DNA of 64,000 bases, from assembly GCF_014189505.1 (NCBI RefSeq), contig NZ_CP050301.1, positions 2,177,501 to 2,241,500 of the forward strand, read 5' to 3'. The stretch is from Phyllobacterium sp. 628. Its GTDB lineage: Bacteria > Pseudomonadota > Alphaproteobacteria > Rhizobiales > Rhizobiaceae. The notes beneath the pieces were generated by a model. That model was given only the letters and a program-made list of their open reading frames with translations, made no database searches and was not told the origin of the DNA. Numbering within the stretch: the stretch's first letter is position 1; each line of letters opens with the position of its first letter. The translations under genes were made by a program, and so were the position numbers. Below are positions 54,281 to 63,597 of the stretch, piece by piece.

Positions 54281-56491
54281 ATGCCTCGGGCTGGCTCTGT
54301 CGATAGCGACGTAGATATTGATATCGGTGCTCTTTTCGCCAGCCTATGGCAGAACAGAGTGCGCGTTCTTCTCGGCGCCATTGTTCTGACGCTGGTCGCT
54401 TTTCTCATTCTGACGCTGATTTCGCCGAAATATCGTGCGGAGACCCGTATTCTTATCGAGACCCGCGAATCTGTCTTCACTCGTCCGAGCGGCGATCAGG
54501 GTGATGACAGGCCAATTCTCGATCAGGAGGGAATTAAGAGCCAGGTAGAGCTTATCGGTTCGTCCGATCTTTTAAAGCGGGTGATTGCCAAGCTTGATCT
54601 GGGCAACAAACCCGAACTGACCGCGAATGCCGATCCATCGACCCTCGTGCGCATATTAGCCAGTGTTGGGCTTGCCAAGGATCCCGATGCGACTGCCCGT
54701 GACGATTATATCCTGCAGGCTGTACGTGACCGTCTCGTTGTCTACAGCGTCCAAAACTCCCGCGTCATTGTTATCCAGTTCTCGTCCAAGGATCCCGTAC
54801 TGGCAGCTTCCTTGCCCAATGCCATTGCAGATGAATATGTATCAACGCAGCAGGCATCGAAATCGCAATCGAACGCCGATGCCACAGGTTGGCTGGAGCC
54901 GGAGATTGCTGATCTCAGCAAGCGGGTAAAGGATGCAGAAGGCAAGGTTGCCGCCTATCGGAGCTCCTCCGACCTGTTGATCGGCCAGAACAATGCGGTT
55001 CTGGCAACCCAGCAACTGTCCGAACTCTCGTCGGAACTCTCCCGCGTGCGCGCCAACAAGGCGGCCACCGAAGCCAAGGCGGCAAGCGTGCGCTCGGCGC
55101 TCGCCAAAGGCGCGCCGGTCGAAACATTGCCTGACGTCATGGCGTCACCGCTGATTCAGCGGTTGCGCGAGCGTCAGGTACAACTCAACAATGATATTGC
55201 TGACCTGTCTGCGTCTCTGCTGGATGGTCACCCACGCATCAAGGCGCTGCGCTCGCAGCTCGCTGATCTCAACCAGCAGATACGCCTGGAAGCGCGTAAA
55301 GTGCTTGCGGGTCTGGAAAGCGAAGCAGAGACCGCGCGTGCGCGTGAAACTGAATTGAATCGCTCCTTGAATGGTTTGAAGGCACAGTCTTCAAAAGCAG
55401 GCGAAGAAGAAGTCGAACTGCGTGCTTTGGAACGGGAGGCCGCCGCTCAGCGTCAATTGCTCGAATCCTATCTCACCCGTTATCGCGAAGCTTCATCGCG
55501 CACGGATCGTGGGTATCTGCCAGCGGATGTCCGTATCTTCTCTCGTGCCGATAAGCCGGTTGAGCCCTATTTCCCCAAAGTACTGCCGATGACAATCGCA
55601 GCTTTCGTCGCCTCGCTTCTGGCCCTGAGCATCGGCACGCTTTTGAGTGCATTGTTCAGTGGCCGCGCATTGCGCCCGGCTCATGTTGCCGATGTCAAAG
55701 CTATCAAGGCGGATACAGGACCTGTTGCCACAAAGCCGGCGACGGTTGTTGCAGAGGAGAACATCGCACCAGCAGTCGTGGTAATGGCGCCAAGAGTAGA
55801 GCCGCAGCCGCTGCCTGTTATGCCAACACCGGTGTTTACAGCTGCCGCTGAAAGCCATGACCACCACGCGGATCACTCGGGCATATCCGCCGTTGCCGAC
55901 AAGTTGATGGCAAGCGGCGCAGCCAGGGCTGTCGTTGTCTCGCCGGAAGGTGATGAAGCATCTGCCTTGACCATTCTTCTAGTGCGTGAACTGGCGGATC
56001 GCGGGGTGCGCATTGTGCTGCTGGATATGACCGGTTCCGGCGAAATCGGCAAATCAATGCTCGATGGCCAGAATCTCGCGGGTGTTACGGATCTTCTCGC
56101 TGCGGAAAAGCAATTCAGCGACGTCATCCATGCGGATCACTATTCCCAGGCGGAAGTCATTCCTCTCGGCATTTACGATCCGGCAAAGGCGATGAAGTCC
56201 ATCGGGCGGCTGCCCATGATCCTCAATGCCCTGCAATCCGCCTATGATCTCGTCATGGTCGATAGTGGTCCGGCAACGGCTGCCGAGCTGGATCATCTGG
56301 TCAATGACAGCACTGAGATCATACTCAGTCTGGTCGATCCCGACGATAAAGACGTCAAAGATACGTCCATGGCAATTTTTGACGCCGGAATGTTCAAGCC
56401 CGAATTGCTGACGCCATTCAAGGACGGGGCTCTGCTTCTGGATGACGGTGTGATCAGCCGTGCAGATGTGCGAGCGCCGCTTCATTCATAG
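54281..56491 (+). CDS. Polysaccharide co-polymerase (Wzc/ExoP-like) with degenerate ATPase domain
   Basis: 736 residues. A Wzz domain with TM1 (~27-47) is followed by a periplasmic coiled-coil (~205-400) and TM2 (~434-458) preceded by the Pro-rich DKPVEPYFPK motif. A His/Pro-rich linker then leads to a cytoplasmic BY-kinase-like domain (~535-736). In that domain the Walker A position reads VVVSPEGDEASALTILLV, with no GKS/T. Walker A' has become LDMTGSGEIGKSMLDG and the C-terminal tyrosine cluster is absent. A structural, non-kinase role in chain length and export is therefore likely. Confidence 0.9.
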   Translation: MPRAGSVDSDVDIDIGALFASLWQNRVRVLLGAIVLTLVAFLILTLISPKYRAETRILIETRESVFTRPSGDQGDDRPILDQEGIKSQVELIGSSDLLKRVIAKLDLGNKPELTANADPSTLVRILASVGLAKDPDATARDDYILQAVRDRLVVYSVQNSRVIVIQFSSKDPVLAASLPNAIADEYVSTQQASKSQSNADATGWLEPEIADLSKRVKDAEGKVAAYRSSSDLLIGQNNAVLATQQLSELSSELSRVRANKAATEAKAASVRSALAKGAPVETLPDVMASPLIQRLRERQVQLNNDIADLSASLLDGHPRIKALRSQLADLNQQIRLEARKVLAGLESEAETARARETELNRSLNGLKAQSSKAGEEEVELRALEREAAAQRQLLESYLTRYREASSRTDRGYLPADVRIFSRADKPVEPYFPKVLPMTIAAFVASLLALSIGTLLSALFSGRALRPAHVADVKAIKADTGPVATKPATVVAEENIAPAVVVMAPRVEPQPLPVMPTPVFTAAAESHDHHADHSGISAVADKLMASGAARAVVVSPEGDEASALTILLVRELADRGVRIVLLDMTGSGEIGKSMLDGQNLAGVTDLLAAEKQFSDVIHADHYSQAEVIPLGIYDPAKAMKSIGRLPMILNALQSAYDLVMVDSGPATAAELDHLVNDSTEIILSLVDPDDKDVKDTSMAIFDAGMFKPELLTPFKDGALLLDDGVISRADVRAPLHS

Positions 56492-56494
56492 AAA

Positions 56495-57637
56495 TCAGCG
56501 CCGCCCGAACATACGGGACCGCAGCTTCTTCACGCCAGCCCAAACCTTGTCATTGCTCTTGATCTTTCGAACCGCAGTTCTGCGCGCAGTGAGGTAAAGG
56601 GCATAAGCCTTTCCCTTGGCTGTAAGATTCACCTGCGTATCATAGGTGGGTGTCTCGATATCGGACCAGCCGCGCTTGTAAGGTTCATCGCCGATGCCGA
56701 AGCTGTAAATGGCACGACCAGTCGCGCAGCTGTCTTCTATATCTTCATAGAACAGGAACTCGCCAGGACTAGCACTGACCAACTCGTCTTCGACAATGCC
56801 GATGAAATCGATGAATGTCTGGGTTCCGGCATAGGATTTTCCCAGCACCGCGCGATGCCGCCCCGCAACTTCCAGCGCTTTCAGCTGAAAAAGGGAAGGT
56901 CTGCCGTCCACGTGCCGGGCAAAAAGTTGCTGGAAGAAATTCTTGATCCCCGCCGGTTCATAGGTGTTGCTGATCCCGGCCTTGGCCAACCGTTCCGCTT
57001 TGTTGGTGAAATAGGTTTCAAGCATCGCATCTGTTTCAACAGATGAGGCCGCGGTGATAATCTGGAAACCGCCAGCTTCGTCATATTGCCGGGCGCTGCT
57101 CCGGTGTTTCTTTTTCTTGCGCTTGGCACTGTGGCGCTCAAGTACCGTGCTGAAATCCCCACCCAGCGCGATAGCAAGACTGACATTGGCGTTTTTACCG
57201 CTCGGAAGTTGCAGGAGTGGATTTCTGCAATCACCCAGTTGAGGAAGTTGCCGCCCCAGAGCCACCAGATCGATATCCGGTCGCACCTGATGCAGGGCAC
57301 CAAACAACCGGTTCAAGTCGTCTGTGCTGATCGGATGGGCAGGGGAAACGGCAGGAAAATTGCAATTGGCATGGGGTCCACCGGGATAGGTCGCGATGGA
57401 AAACGGTCCAGACCGGCTGATCTCCAACGGCAGAACAAAAGCCGCTGTTTCCGCCGAAGAGAGCACCGCGACCAGGCAGTCCCGGTTGACATTGGCCTGC
57501 CACAGGGAAAACCAGTCGGCCGTTTGTGCCGGACCGCAAACATATCCCTCTGGAAGCGCCTGCCACGATTTCGCTGCCTCAATGGGCTCAGCAACAATTT
57601 TTGCTTCAAACTGCGGGAGCGGCATTGCTGGTTCCAT
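56495..57637 (-). CDS. GNAT-family (BioF2/CelD-like) acyltransferase of the EPS cluster
   Basis: About 380 residues from the ATG at 57637; 57625 is also plausible, while the open frame to 57715 is unlikely. Two GNAT-like halves are typical of the CelD/FemAB-like group. They show FSIATYPGGPHANCNFPAVS, a very basic stretch RHSAKRKKKKHRSSARQYDE and the closing LFYEDIEDSCATGRAIYSFG then GDEPYKRGWSD. Members attach acyl groups to polysaccharides. It is convergent with the co-polymerase gene (3 bases apart). Confidence 0.82.
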   Translation of the reverse strand: MEPAMPLPQFEAKIVAEPIEAAKSWQALPEGYVCGPAQTADWFSLWQANVNRDCLVAVLSSAETAAFVLPLEISRSGPFSIATYPGGPHANCNFPAVSPAHPISTDDLNRLFGALHQVRPDIDLVALGRQLPQLGDCRNPLLQLPSGKNANVSLAIALGGDFSTVLERHSAKRKKKKHRSSARQYDEAGGFQIITAASSVETDAMLETYFTNKAERLAKAGISNTYEPAGIKNFFQQLFARHVDGRPSLFQLKALEVAGRHRAVLGKSYAGTQTFIDFIGIVEDELVSASPGEFLFYEDIEDSCATGRAIYSFGIGDEPYKRGWSDIETPTYDTQVNLTAKGKAYALYLTARRTAVRKIKSNDKVWAGVKKLRSRMFGRR

Positions 57638-57758
57638 TGAAAGAAGCGTTACAGACAATTGGGATACGTTGATCAACCATATATAAACATTTAGGCTGCA
57701 AGAAATGGCAGTCATAACCTTATCTCATAATGCTTGAATAGCGCGAATTGGTGAAGGA

Positions 57759-58811
57759 ATGGTCCACGCGGCCGACTTGATACGAAAGGCCGTGATGCGA
57801 CTGGCGTGGCACACCGGTTTCGCCACCACTGCGCGCGACCATTTCGGTGGGCTCGGGTCTGTCATTATGCTGCATCGTGTACGCCCGGATTGTATCAGCC
57901 CGCTCGGCGTAACCCGCTCCCTTTCGATCACACCTGCATTTCTGGAACAGATCATCCTCGCGCTGAAAGCCGAAGGAACCGAGCTGATTTCCATGGATGA
58001 AGTGGTTGAACACGTCAAAACCGGAAAGCGTTCAGACCGGCGTTTTGTCGCTGTTACCCTCGATGACGGCTACAACGACAATCTGAACCACGCCTATCCC
58101 GTGTTCCAGAAACATTCTGTTCCATTCACCGTCTATGTTGCGCCGGGCTTTATCGAGGGCGCAACGGTCCTTTGGTGGGAAGTTGTCGAGAGCATTATCG
58201 TCAAAGCCGATCACATCAAGATCCCGAACGGTCCTGAATGGCGCTGCGGAACGCTCTTTCAAAAGCGCGCGGCCTTTCATGCCATGATGCGCTATTTCTC
58301 CTATACATTGACCGAACTGGAGCAGATGCCGGTTCTGCGTCATCTGTGCGAGGTGCATGGTGTCGTTTGCGGCGTGGCGCAGGATCGTGACGTGATGAGC
58401 TGGAATGAGGTTCGCCAGATCAACAGCGACCCGTTATGCACCATCGGCGCTCACACGGTTCACCACTATAATCTGAAGAAACTGACCGCGGATATGGTGG
58501 CGCAGGAGATGCAGCTGTCAGCGGATATGCTCGAGGACAAGCTTGGCGCACGGCCGCAGCATTTTGCCTATCCCTATGGTTCAGCCAAGGCAGCCGCACG
58601 ACGCGAGGCAGAAATCGCCGCAAGCGAAGGCTTTCTTTCTGGTGTAACCACGCGGCATGGCACCATTCATGCGGAGCACCGCAACAATTTGCATGCTCTG
58701 CCGCGAATTTCCATCAATGGACGTTTTCAGAAACTGATTTATGCGCAGACGATGATGAGCGGCGTCACAACGCCGATCGCCAATGCGGGACGGCGCGTCA
58801 TACAGGCTTGA
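57759..58811 (+). CDS. Polysaccharide deacetylase (NodB-like)
   Basis: 350 residues. NodB homology: VIMLHRVRPD, catalytic TLDDGYNDN (Asp-Asp), metal His in IGAHTVHHYNLKKLT and QHFAYPYGSAKAA. A Zn-dependent de-N-acetylase or de-O-acetylase of the nascent polysaccharide is likely. No signal peptide is obvious, so it may act in the cytoplasm or at the membrane. It is divergent from the acyltransferase across 121 bases. Confidence 0.88.
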   Translation: MVHAADLIRKAVMRLAWHTGFATTARDHFGGLGSVIMLHRVRPDCISPLGVTRSLSITPAFLEQIILALKAEGTELISMDEVVEHVKTGKRSDRRFVAVTLDDGYNDNLNHAYPVFQKHSVPFTVYVAPGFIEGATVLWWEVVESIIVKADHIKIPNGPEWRCGTLFQKRAAFHAMMRYFSYTLTELEQMPVLRHLCEVHGVVCGVAQDRDVMSWNEVRQINSDPLCTIGAHTVHHYNLKKLTADMVAQEMQLSADMLEDKLGARPQHFAYPYGSAKAAARREAEIAASEGFLSGVTTRHGTIHAEHRNNLHALPRISINGRFQKLIYAQTMMSGVTTPIANAGRRVIQA

Positions 58812-58813
58812 AC

Positions 58814-59029
58814 TCAAATCTTCTTTTTGGGCGCCTTTTCCATCCAACTGATGATGAACATGGCCGGAATGACCCAAAGCAGGCCCGTTCCCAGAAAATA
58901 CAGAAGATGGATCCAAGGGCTGGCATTGGCCAGAAGCACAACGGCGAAGAGCGTAGCGACGATGGCATAGACGCAAACCAGTGTGACCAGCAGGAATGTT
59001 CCGATGAGTTTCTTGAGCCTTACAGGCAT
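58814..59029 (-). CDS. DUF2842 small membrane protein
   Basis: 71 residues with two membrane helices (LIGTFLLVTLVCVYAIVATL, LLYFLGTGLLWVIPAMFIIS) and a basic end. The arrangement and the proximity to heme A synthase are typical of DUF2842. The function is unknown, perhaps linked to cytochrome oxidase assembly through its neighbour. Confidence 0.85.
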   Translation of the reverse strand: MPVRLKKLIGTFLLVTLVCVYAIVATLFAVVLLANASPWIHLLYFLGTGLLWVIPAMFIISWMEKAPKKKI

Positions 59030-59211
59030 ATCAATCCATTCCAGATGCGAGTTCCAATGTATTTGAAGTACTCATCTAATCGGTAAAACTACACGCGAAA
59101 AGCAAAAAAGCCCTTGAGGCCCCGAAAACGCGACGGCTTGTCGCGTAAGTCCGGCTTGTCATCCCGGCGCTAATGCTGCACCTATCCGGCCACCCTACAG
59201 GAGTGTTTTGA

Positions 59212-60309
59212 ATGGCCGCCCACACATTGTCCGAAGGGGCTGTGTCCTCCGCCCGAGATCAGGAAGCCCGCAATCGCAAGCTGATCCGCCTTTGGCTCTA
59301 TCTGGTGCTGATCGTGCTTGCAACGATTGTACTGGTTGGCGGTGCAACGCGTATGACGGGCTCGGGCCTCTCCATTACTGAGTGGAAACCCATTCACGGC
59401 ATCATTCCTCCATTGAATTATGATCAGTGGATGGAAGAATTCGACAAATACCGGCAAATTCCCCAGTACGAGCAACTGAACAAGGGCATGAGCCTTGGCG
59501 AATTCCAGCGGATTTTCTGGTGGGAATGGTCACATCGCTTTCTGGCGCGGGGCGTTGGCTTTCTCGTGGCGATTCCGCTGATCTTCTTCTGGGCCACCGG
59601 CCGTCTTGAACAGCTTTTGAAACCCCGCATGATCGCTATCCTGGCGCTTGGCGGCCTGCAGGGTGCCGTTGGCTGGTGGATGGTGGCTTCGGGCCTGTCC
59701 GGACGCGTCGATGTCAGCCAATACCGACTGGCGACACATCTGACGCTGGCCTGCATCATCTTTGCCGCAGTCATGTATGTGGCGCGGGGGCTGGCCGTTT
59801 ATTCTGAACGATCCGCCGACAAAAGCACGCAGCGCTTTGCCGGCTGGTTCGTGGTTTTCGTCTTCATCCAGATTTATCTCGGTGCGCTGGTCGCCGGACT
59901 TGATGCCGGGCTTTCCTACAATACATGGCCGCTAATGGATGGATCAGTCATTCCGGGCGACCTGTTTCCTATCCAGCCGATCTGGCACAATCTCTTCGAA
60001 AATCCCAAAACCGTCCAGTTTATCCATCGCTGCTTTGCCTATTTCGTATTGCTGGCGGCACTCTTGCAGGCCATCTCCACGGTGCGCCGTTCGCCCGGCA
60101 CAACCCATGCCCGCCGGGCCATATTTCTGGTTGTGCTGGTGCTTCTGCAGGCGGCAATCGGCATTACAACCTTGCTGATGCAGGTGCCGATGAGCCTTGG
60201 CCTGCTGCATCAGGGTTTTGCCATCGTCATTCTGGGCTTCTCGGTCGCGCATTGGCGTGCCACCAAGGGCGCCTATCCCTTGCAAACGCAAATCAGTTCA
60301 GGCCGGTAA
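59212..60309 (+). CDS. ctaA: Heme A synthase (COX15/CtaA)
   Basis: 365 residues, eight membrane helices. It oxidises heme O to heme A for cytochrome aa3. Conserved blocks are [40 protein letters not shown] with the haem-ligand His, [14 protein letters not shown] and [15 protein letters not shown]. The second cofactor His lies near [17 protein letters not shown]. This is the type-2 form without the CxC loop. It is a single gene. Confidence 0.96.
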   Translation: MAAHTLSEGAVSSARDQEARNRKLIRLWLYLVLIVLATIVLVGGATRMTGSGLSITEWKPIHGIIPPLNYDQWMEEFDKYRQIPQYEQLNKGMSLGEFQRIFWWEWSHRFLARGVGFLVAIPLIFFWATGRLEQLLKPRMIAILALGGLQGAVGWWMVASGLSGRVDVSQYRLATHLTLACIIFAAVMYVARGLAVYSERSADKSTQRFAGWFVVFVFIQIYLGALVAGLDAGLSYNTWPLMDGSVIPGDLFPIQPIWHNLFENPKTVQFIHRCFAYFVLLAALLQAISTVRRSPGTTHARRAIFLVVLVLLQAAIGITTLLMQVPMSLGLLHQGFAIVILGFSVAHWRATKGAYPLQTQISSGR

Positions 60310-60406
60310 TGCTCAATCTGTATTTGCATCGAGACTCGGTGTAGTGATTTGAGAGCTTCGCTGACTAAGGTCGGCGCGGCTTCCCGCCGTATCGAAAGCC
60401 AGACCC

Positions 60407-61620
60407 ATGATCTTAAGTGCGAGACGCTCCACGGCCGCTGTGACAGGTCTGGCAGTCACGCAGATCGTCAGCTACGGCACACTCTATTACAGCTTCAGCA
60501 TCCTGGAGCCCGCCATGGCGCAGGAGTTCGGCCAGTCGCGTGAATGGCTCTATGCGGCATTCTCGGGCACGCTCCTGATTGGTGGTATCGTCTCCCCATG
60601 GTCCGGCCGTTGGGCTGATCGGTTCGGGGCAGGGCGCGTCATGACTTTTGGCTCGCTGGCCGCCACTTTGTCCCTTCTCCTGTGTGTCCTGTCGCAGAAC
60701 TGGTTGTGGTTCGCTCCGGCTCTGGTGACGACCGGCATGGCAACGCCCTTCATTCTTTACAACACGGCGTTTGCGGTGCTCGTCCAGATCGACCCGCAGA
60801 TGGCGCCGCGTCGTATCACCTATCTGACACTGATCGCCGGATTTTCCTCGACCTTGTTCTGGCCGCTGGCAACCCGCATGCTGACTGTATTGAGCTGGCG
60901 TGACATCTACATCTTCTACGCCGGGCTGCAGTTTTTCATCTGTTTCCCGATCCATTTTTGGCTGTCGCGGCTGACGCGACGCTCGCCCAAACTGCACGGG
61001 GAGCCAGTGGAAGAACCATCAAAGGTCATCGGCGGGTCTTTGCCGCTGGAAAGCAGGCGTACTGCATTGCTGCTGATCATGACGGCCTTTTCCTTCGCCA
61101 GCTTTTCGCTGTCAGCCATGCTGGTGCATCTGGTGCCGGTGCTTGCGGCCGTGGGGGTCGGCACCTCGGCTGTGCTGGTTGGCGGACTTTTCGGCCCGTC
61201 GCAGTTCGCTGCGCGTCTAGTGAATATGGTCTTTGGCGACAAGCTCTCGGCGATGTCGATTGCGATATTGTCGACGGCTCTGATTCCGCTGTCATTTCTG
61301 ATGTTGATCGTGCCCACACCAATGCCATTGGTGTGGGCGCTGTGTTGTTCGCTATGCTTTTCGGCATGGGGTCTGGGCTCAACAGCATCGTGCAGGGGAC
61401 ATTGCCGCTGGTGCTGTTCGGCCATCAGGGATACGGCGAAGTTCTTGGCAAGATCACCTCGGCACGGTTGATCGTTTCGTCATCCGCGCCGTTTATCTTT
61501 GCCTTCATCATGCAGAAGCTGGGACCAACACTGGCATTGTCGGTGGCTGCCACGGTCGGTGTTCTCGGCGTCGCAACATTTTTCAGCGTCGCCCGGCTGG
61601 TGCGGCGCTCAACCCAGTGA
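60407..61620 (+). pseudogene. MFS transporter, frameshifted as sequenced
   Basis: About 404 residues in two frames. The first frame (MILSARRSTAAVTGLAVTQI and WSGRWADRFGAGRVMTFGSL) runs cleanly to about 61320. The protein then continues one frame back (NAIGVGAVLFAMLFGMGSGL then NSIVQGTLPLVLFGHQGYGE) to 61620. One added A in the AA at 61321-61322 restores VPTPNAIGVG. The lesion lies in a perfect 10-bp hairpin (61313-61337). It resembles the oxalate/monocarboxylate-type MFS group with twelve helices. The substrate is unknown. Confidence 0.85.
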
Positions 61621-62463
61621 CGTGCGGACGCGCTGTACCGCTCTGGCGACATCAAGGCTGCGTTCTGCTTCCTCGAAATTCTCGTCTTCCGTGTGCCACG
61701 ATGCCGAAAGGCAGGCGTGTGACATGGCATATCCGAGGATTGCCCGAATATCCCTGTCGAATGCTCTGGAGAATGTGAGCGCCATCGTCGCAACGCGCGT
61801 ATCATTGGCGCGCAAATCCTGCCGTTCGACTGGATTGTAGAACATATTGGCGACGTCATACATAGGATCACCGAGCAGCCCCTGAGGATCGATTGCCAGC
61901 CAGCCACGTTCGCCGAGCAGAATATTTTCATGATGCACGTCGCCATGCAGCGGCTGAGTGTCCACCGGGTTGCTCAGGAGATTATCGGCGACGGCAGCAG
62001 CCTCGACAAACAGACTGTCAGAGCCGTTCTTCCGGTCAATAACGGCCTTGGTGAACAGGCTGATATATTGTTCCCGTAGCGGCTTCAGGTCAGATGCAAA
62101 GGATTTGCCTTTGCCTGTATTGGCCAACAGATTCAACAGCACATCCACAGAAATTGCAGTTGCAGCATTATCGCCATGCTCGTTCAGATGATCGAGCAAT
62201 GTACGGCTACCAGCATATTCGAGCAGAAGCAGATTGCCGTGCTCAGCCAGCACACGGATGGCACCATTGCCATCGTGCCAGTCCAGATAATGGACGCCGC
62301 GTAATTCGTTCTCCACCCCGATCTTGTTGAGCGCCTTGACGATCGCAGGCGAACCATCCGCCAGCCGCACCTTGATGATGCGGCTGGTATGGGTTTCAAC
62401 GAGCAATTCAGGAGAAGATATCTGCCATTCGGCAGGAAAGGTCTCGTGTATGCTATCAGCCAT
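61609..62463 (-). CDS. APH(6)/StrB-like small-molecule kinase
   Basis: 284 residues. An aminoglycoside-phosphotransferase fold like streptomycin 6-kinases: [20 protein letters not shown] (Asp175, Asn180), the metal-binding [20 protein letters not shown] (Asp192) and [13 protein letters not shown]. It starts inside the argC end (8-base overlap), so it belongs to the argC transcript. It is chromosomal without mobile-element marks, so it may phosphorylate a metabolite. Resistance cannot be claimed from sequence. Confidence 0.85.
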   Translation of the reverse strand: MADSIHETFPAEWQISSPELLVETHTSRIIKVRLADGSPAIVKALNKIGVENELRGVHYLDWHDGNGAIRVLAEHGNLLLLEYAGSRTLLDHLNEHGDNAATAISVDVLLNLLANTGKGKSFASDLKPLREQYISLFTKAVIDRKNGSDSLFVEAAAVADNLLSNPVDTQPLHGDVHHENILLGERGWLAIDPQGLLGDPMYDVANMFYNPVERQDLRANDTRVATMALTFSRAFDRDIRAILGYAMSHACLSASWHTEDENFEEAERSLDVARAVQRVRTSLG

Positions 62464-63391
62464 GCTTCAACATAAGATCCAGATTTTGCACTGCCGCGCC
62501 TGAAGCACCTTTGCCGAGATTGTCGAGAAGCGCCACCAGATTGACCTCTCCCTGACCCGGGGTACCCAGTACAAACAGCTTCATAATGTCCGTATCGCGC
62601 AGTTCTTCCGCGTCGATCCGGACCAGACCGGCGCTTTCGGCCAACGGTACGACCTGCACGATATCTTGGCCGTCATAATGCGCCTGCAGAGCCGCATGGA
62701 TGCTTTCCAATGATGCATTTCCATTGAGATCACCGGTAAAGACAGGAACTTGTACGATCATGCCCTGTGCAAAGCGGCCCACGCTCGGACTGAAAATAGG
62801 ACGGCGATCCAGATGGCCATGCGTCTGCAATTCCGGCACGTGCTTGTGCTTGAGCGGCAGACCATAGAGGAAATTATTGGCGCTGATGTGCTCCGGATTG
62901 GCAGGGTCTTCCATCTGCGCAATCATCTGCTTGCCGCCACCGGTATAACCGGAAACCGCATTGACAGTGATTGGATAGTCGCCGGGAAGGATACCCGCAT
63001 CGCGCAGTGGCCGCGCAAGCGAGATCGCGCCGGTTGGATAGCAACCGGGGTTGGCAACCAGACGCGCGTCGGCGATTTTCTGCCGCTGGGCATGGTCCAG
63101 TTCGGCGAAGCCATAGGCCCAGTCCGGATGAATCCGGTGCGCTGTGGATGTGTCGATAATCCGCGTCGAGTTGTGACCTTCGAGGATCGAAACGGCTTCC
63201 TTGGATGCATCATCCGGTAGACAGAGAATGGCGACGTCTGCGCCCTTCAGAAAGTCGGCACGCAATTCCTTGTTGCGCCGCTCGGCTTCTGGAATGGATA
63301 GGACTTCCAGATCGTGACGGTTTGCCAGCCGGGTCCGGATCTGCAGACCGGTGGTGCCGTGTTCGCCGTCGATGAAGATTTTCGGTTTCAT
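62456..63391 (-). CDS. argC: N-acetyl-gamma-glutamyl-phosphate reductase, type 2
   Basis: 311 residues, the short type-2 ArgC of the arginine pathway. NADP-binding start [20 protein letters not shown], catalytic Cys117 in [19 protein letters not shown] and [20 protein letters not shown]. The start (ATG 63391) has AAAGG upstream. The 3' end overlaps the StrB-like kinase. Confidence 0.95.
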   Translation of the reverse strand: MKPKIFIDGEHGTTGLQIRTRLANRHDLEVLSIPEAERRNKELRADFLKGADVAILCLPDDASKEAVSILEGHNSTRIIDTSTAHRIHPDWAYGFAELDHAQRQKIADARLVANPGCYPTGAISLARPLRDAGILPGDYPITVNAVSGYTGGGKQMIAQMEDPANPEHISANNFLYGLPLKHKHVPELQTHGHLDRRPIFSPSVGRFAQGMIVQVPVFTGDLNGNASLESIHAALQAHYDGQDIVQVVPLAESAGLVRIDAEELRDTDIMKLFVLGTPGQGEVNLVALLDNLGKGASGAAVQNLDLMLKHG

Positions 63392-63597
63392 GTTATATGC
63401 CTTTGAAGCTTGGTATTCAGTGGGTTATCGAGAAAACCGGATTCAATATAGGAACAAGGTTTTGAAAATTCAGCCCTGATGAGGCAACTGGTGTGGTTTT
63501 CGAGAACCGGAGCGCAGTGGACATTTTCGTCCATGAGCACCGGAAGCGCAGAAAATCGCATCAGGTCGCCATCAGGATGGATTGTTCCAAGCTTCAT
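63388..63597 (-). CDS. 69-residue ORF bridging speB and argC, uncertain
   Basis: The frame starts with an ATG overlapping the speB stop (ATGA) and stops with a TGA overlapping the argC start (ATGA). This is an unusual double coupling for a random frame. The product has no hydrophobic segment ([39 protein letters not shown]). There is no good ribosome binding site and codon choice is weak. It may be a real coupled peptide or a chance gap frame. Confidence 0.35.
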   Translation of the reverse strand: MKLGTIHPDGDLMRFSALPVLMDENVHCAPVLENHTSCLIRAEFSKPCSYIESGFLDNPLNTKLQRHIT

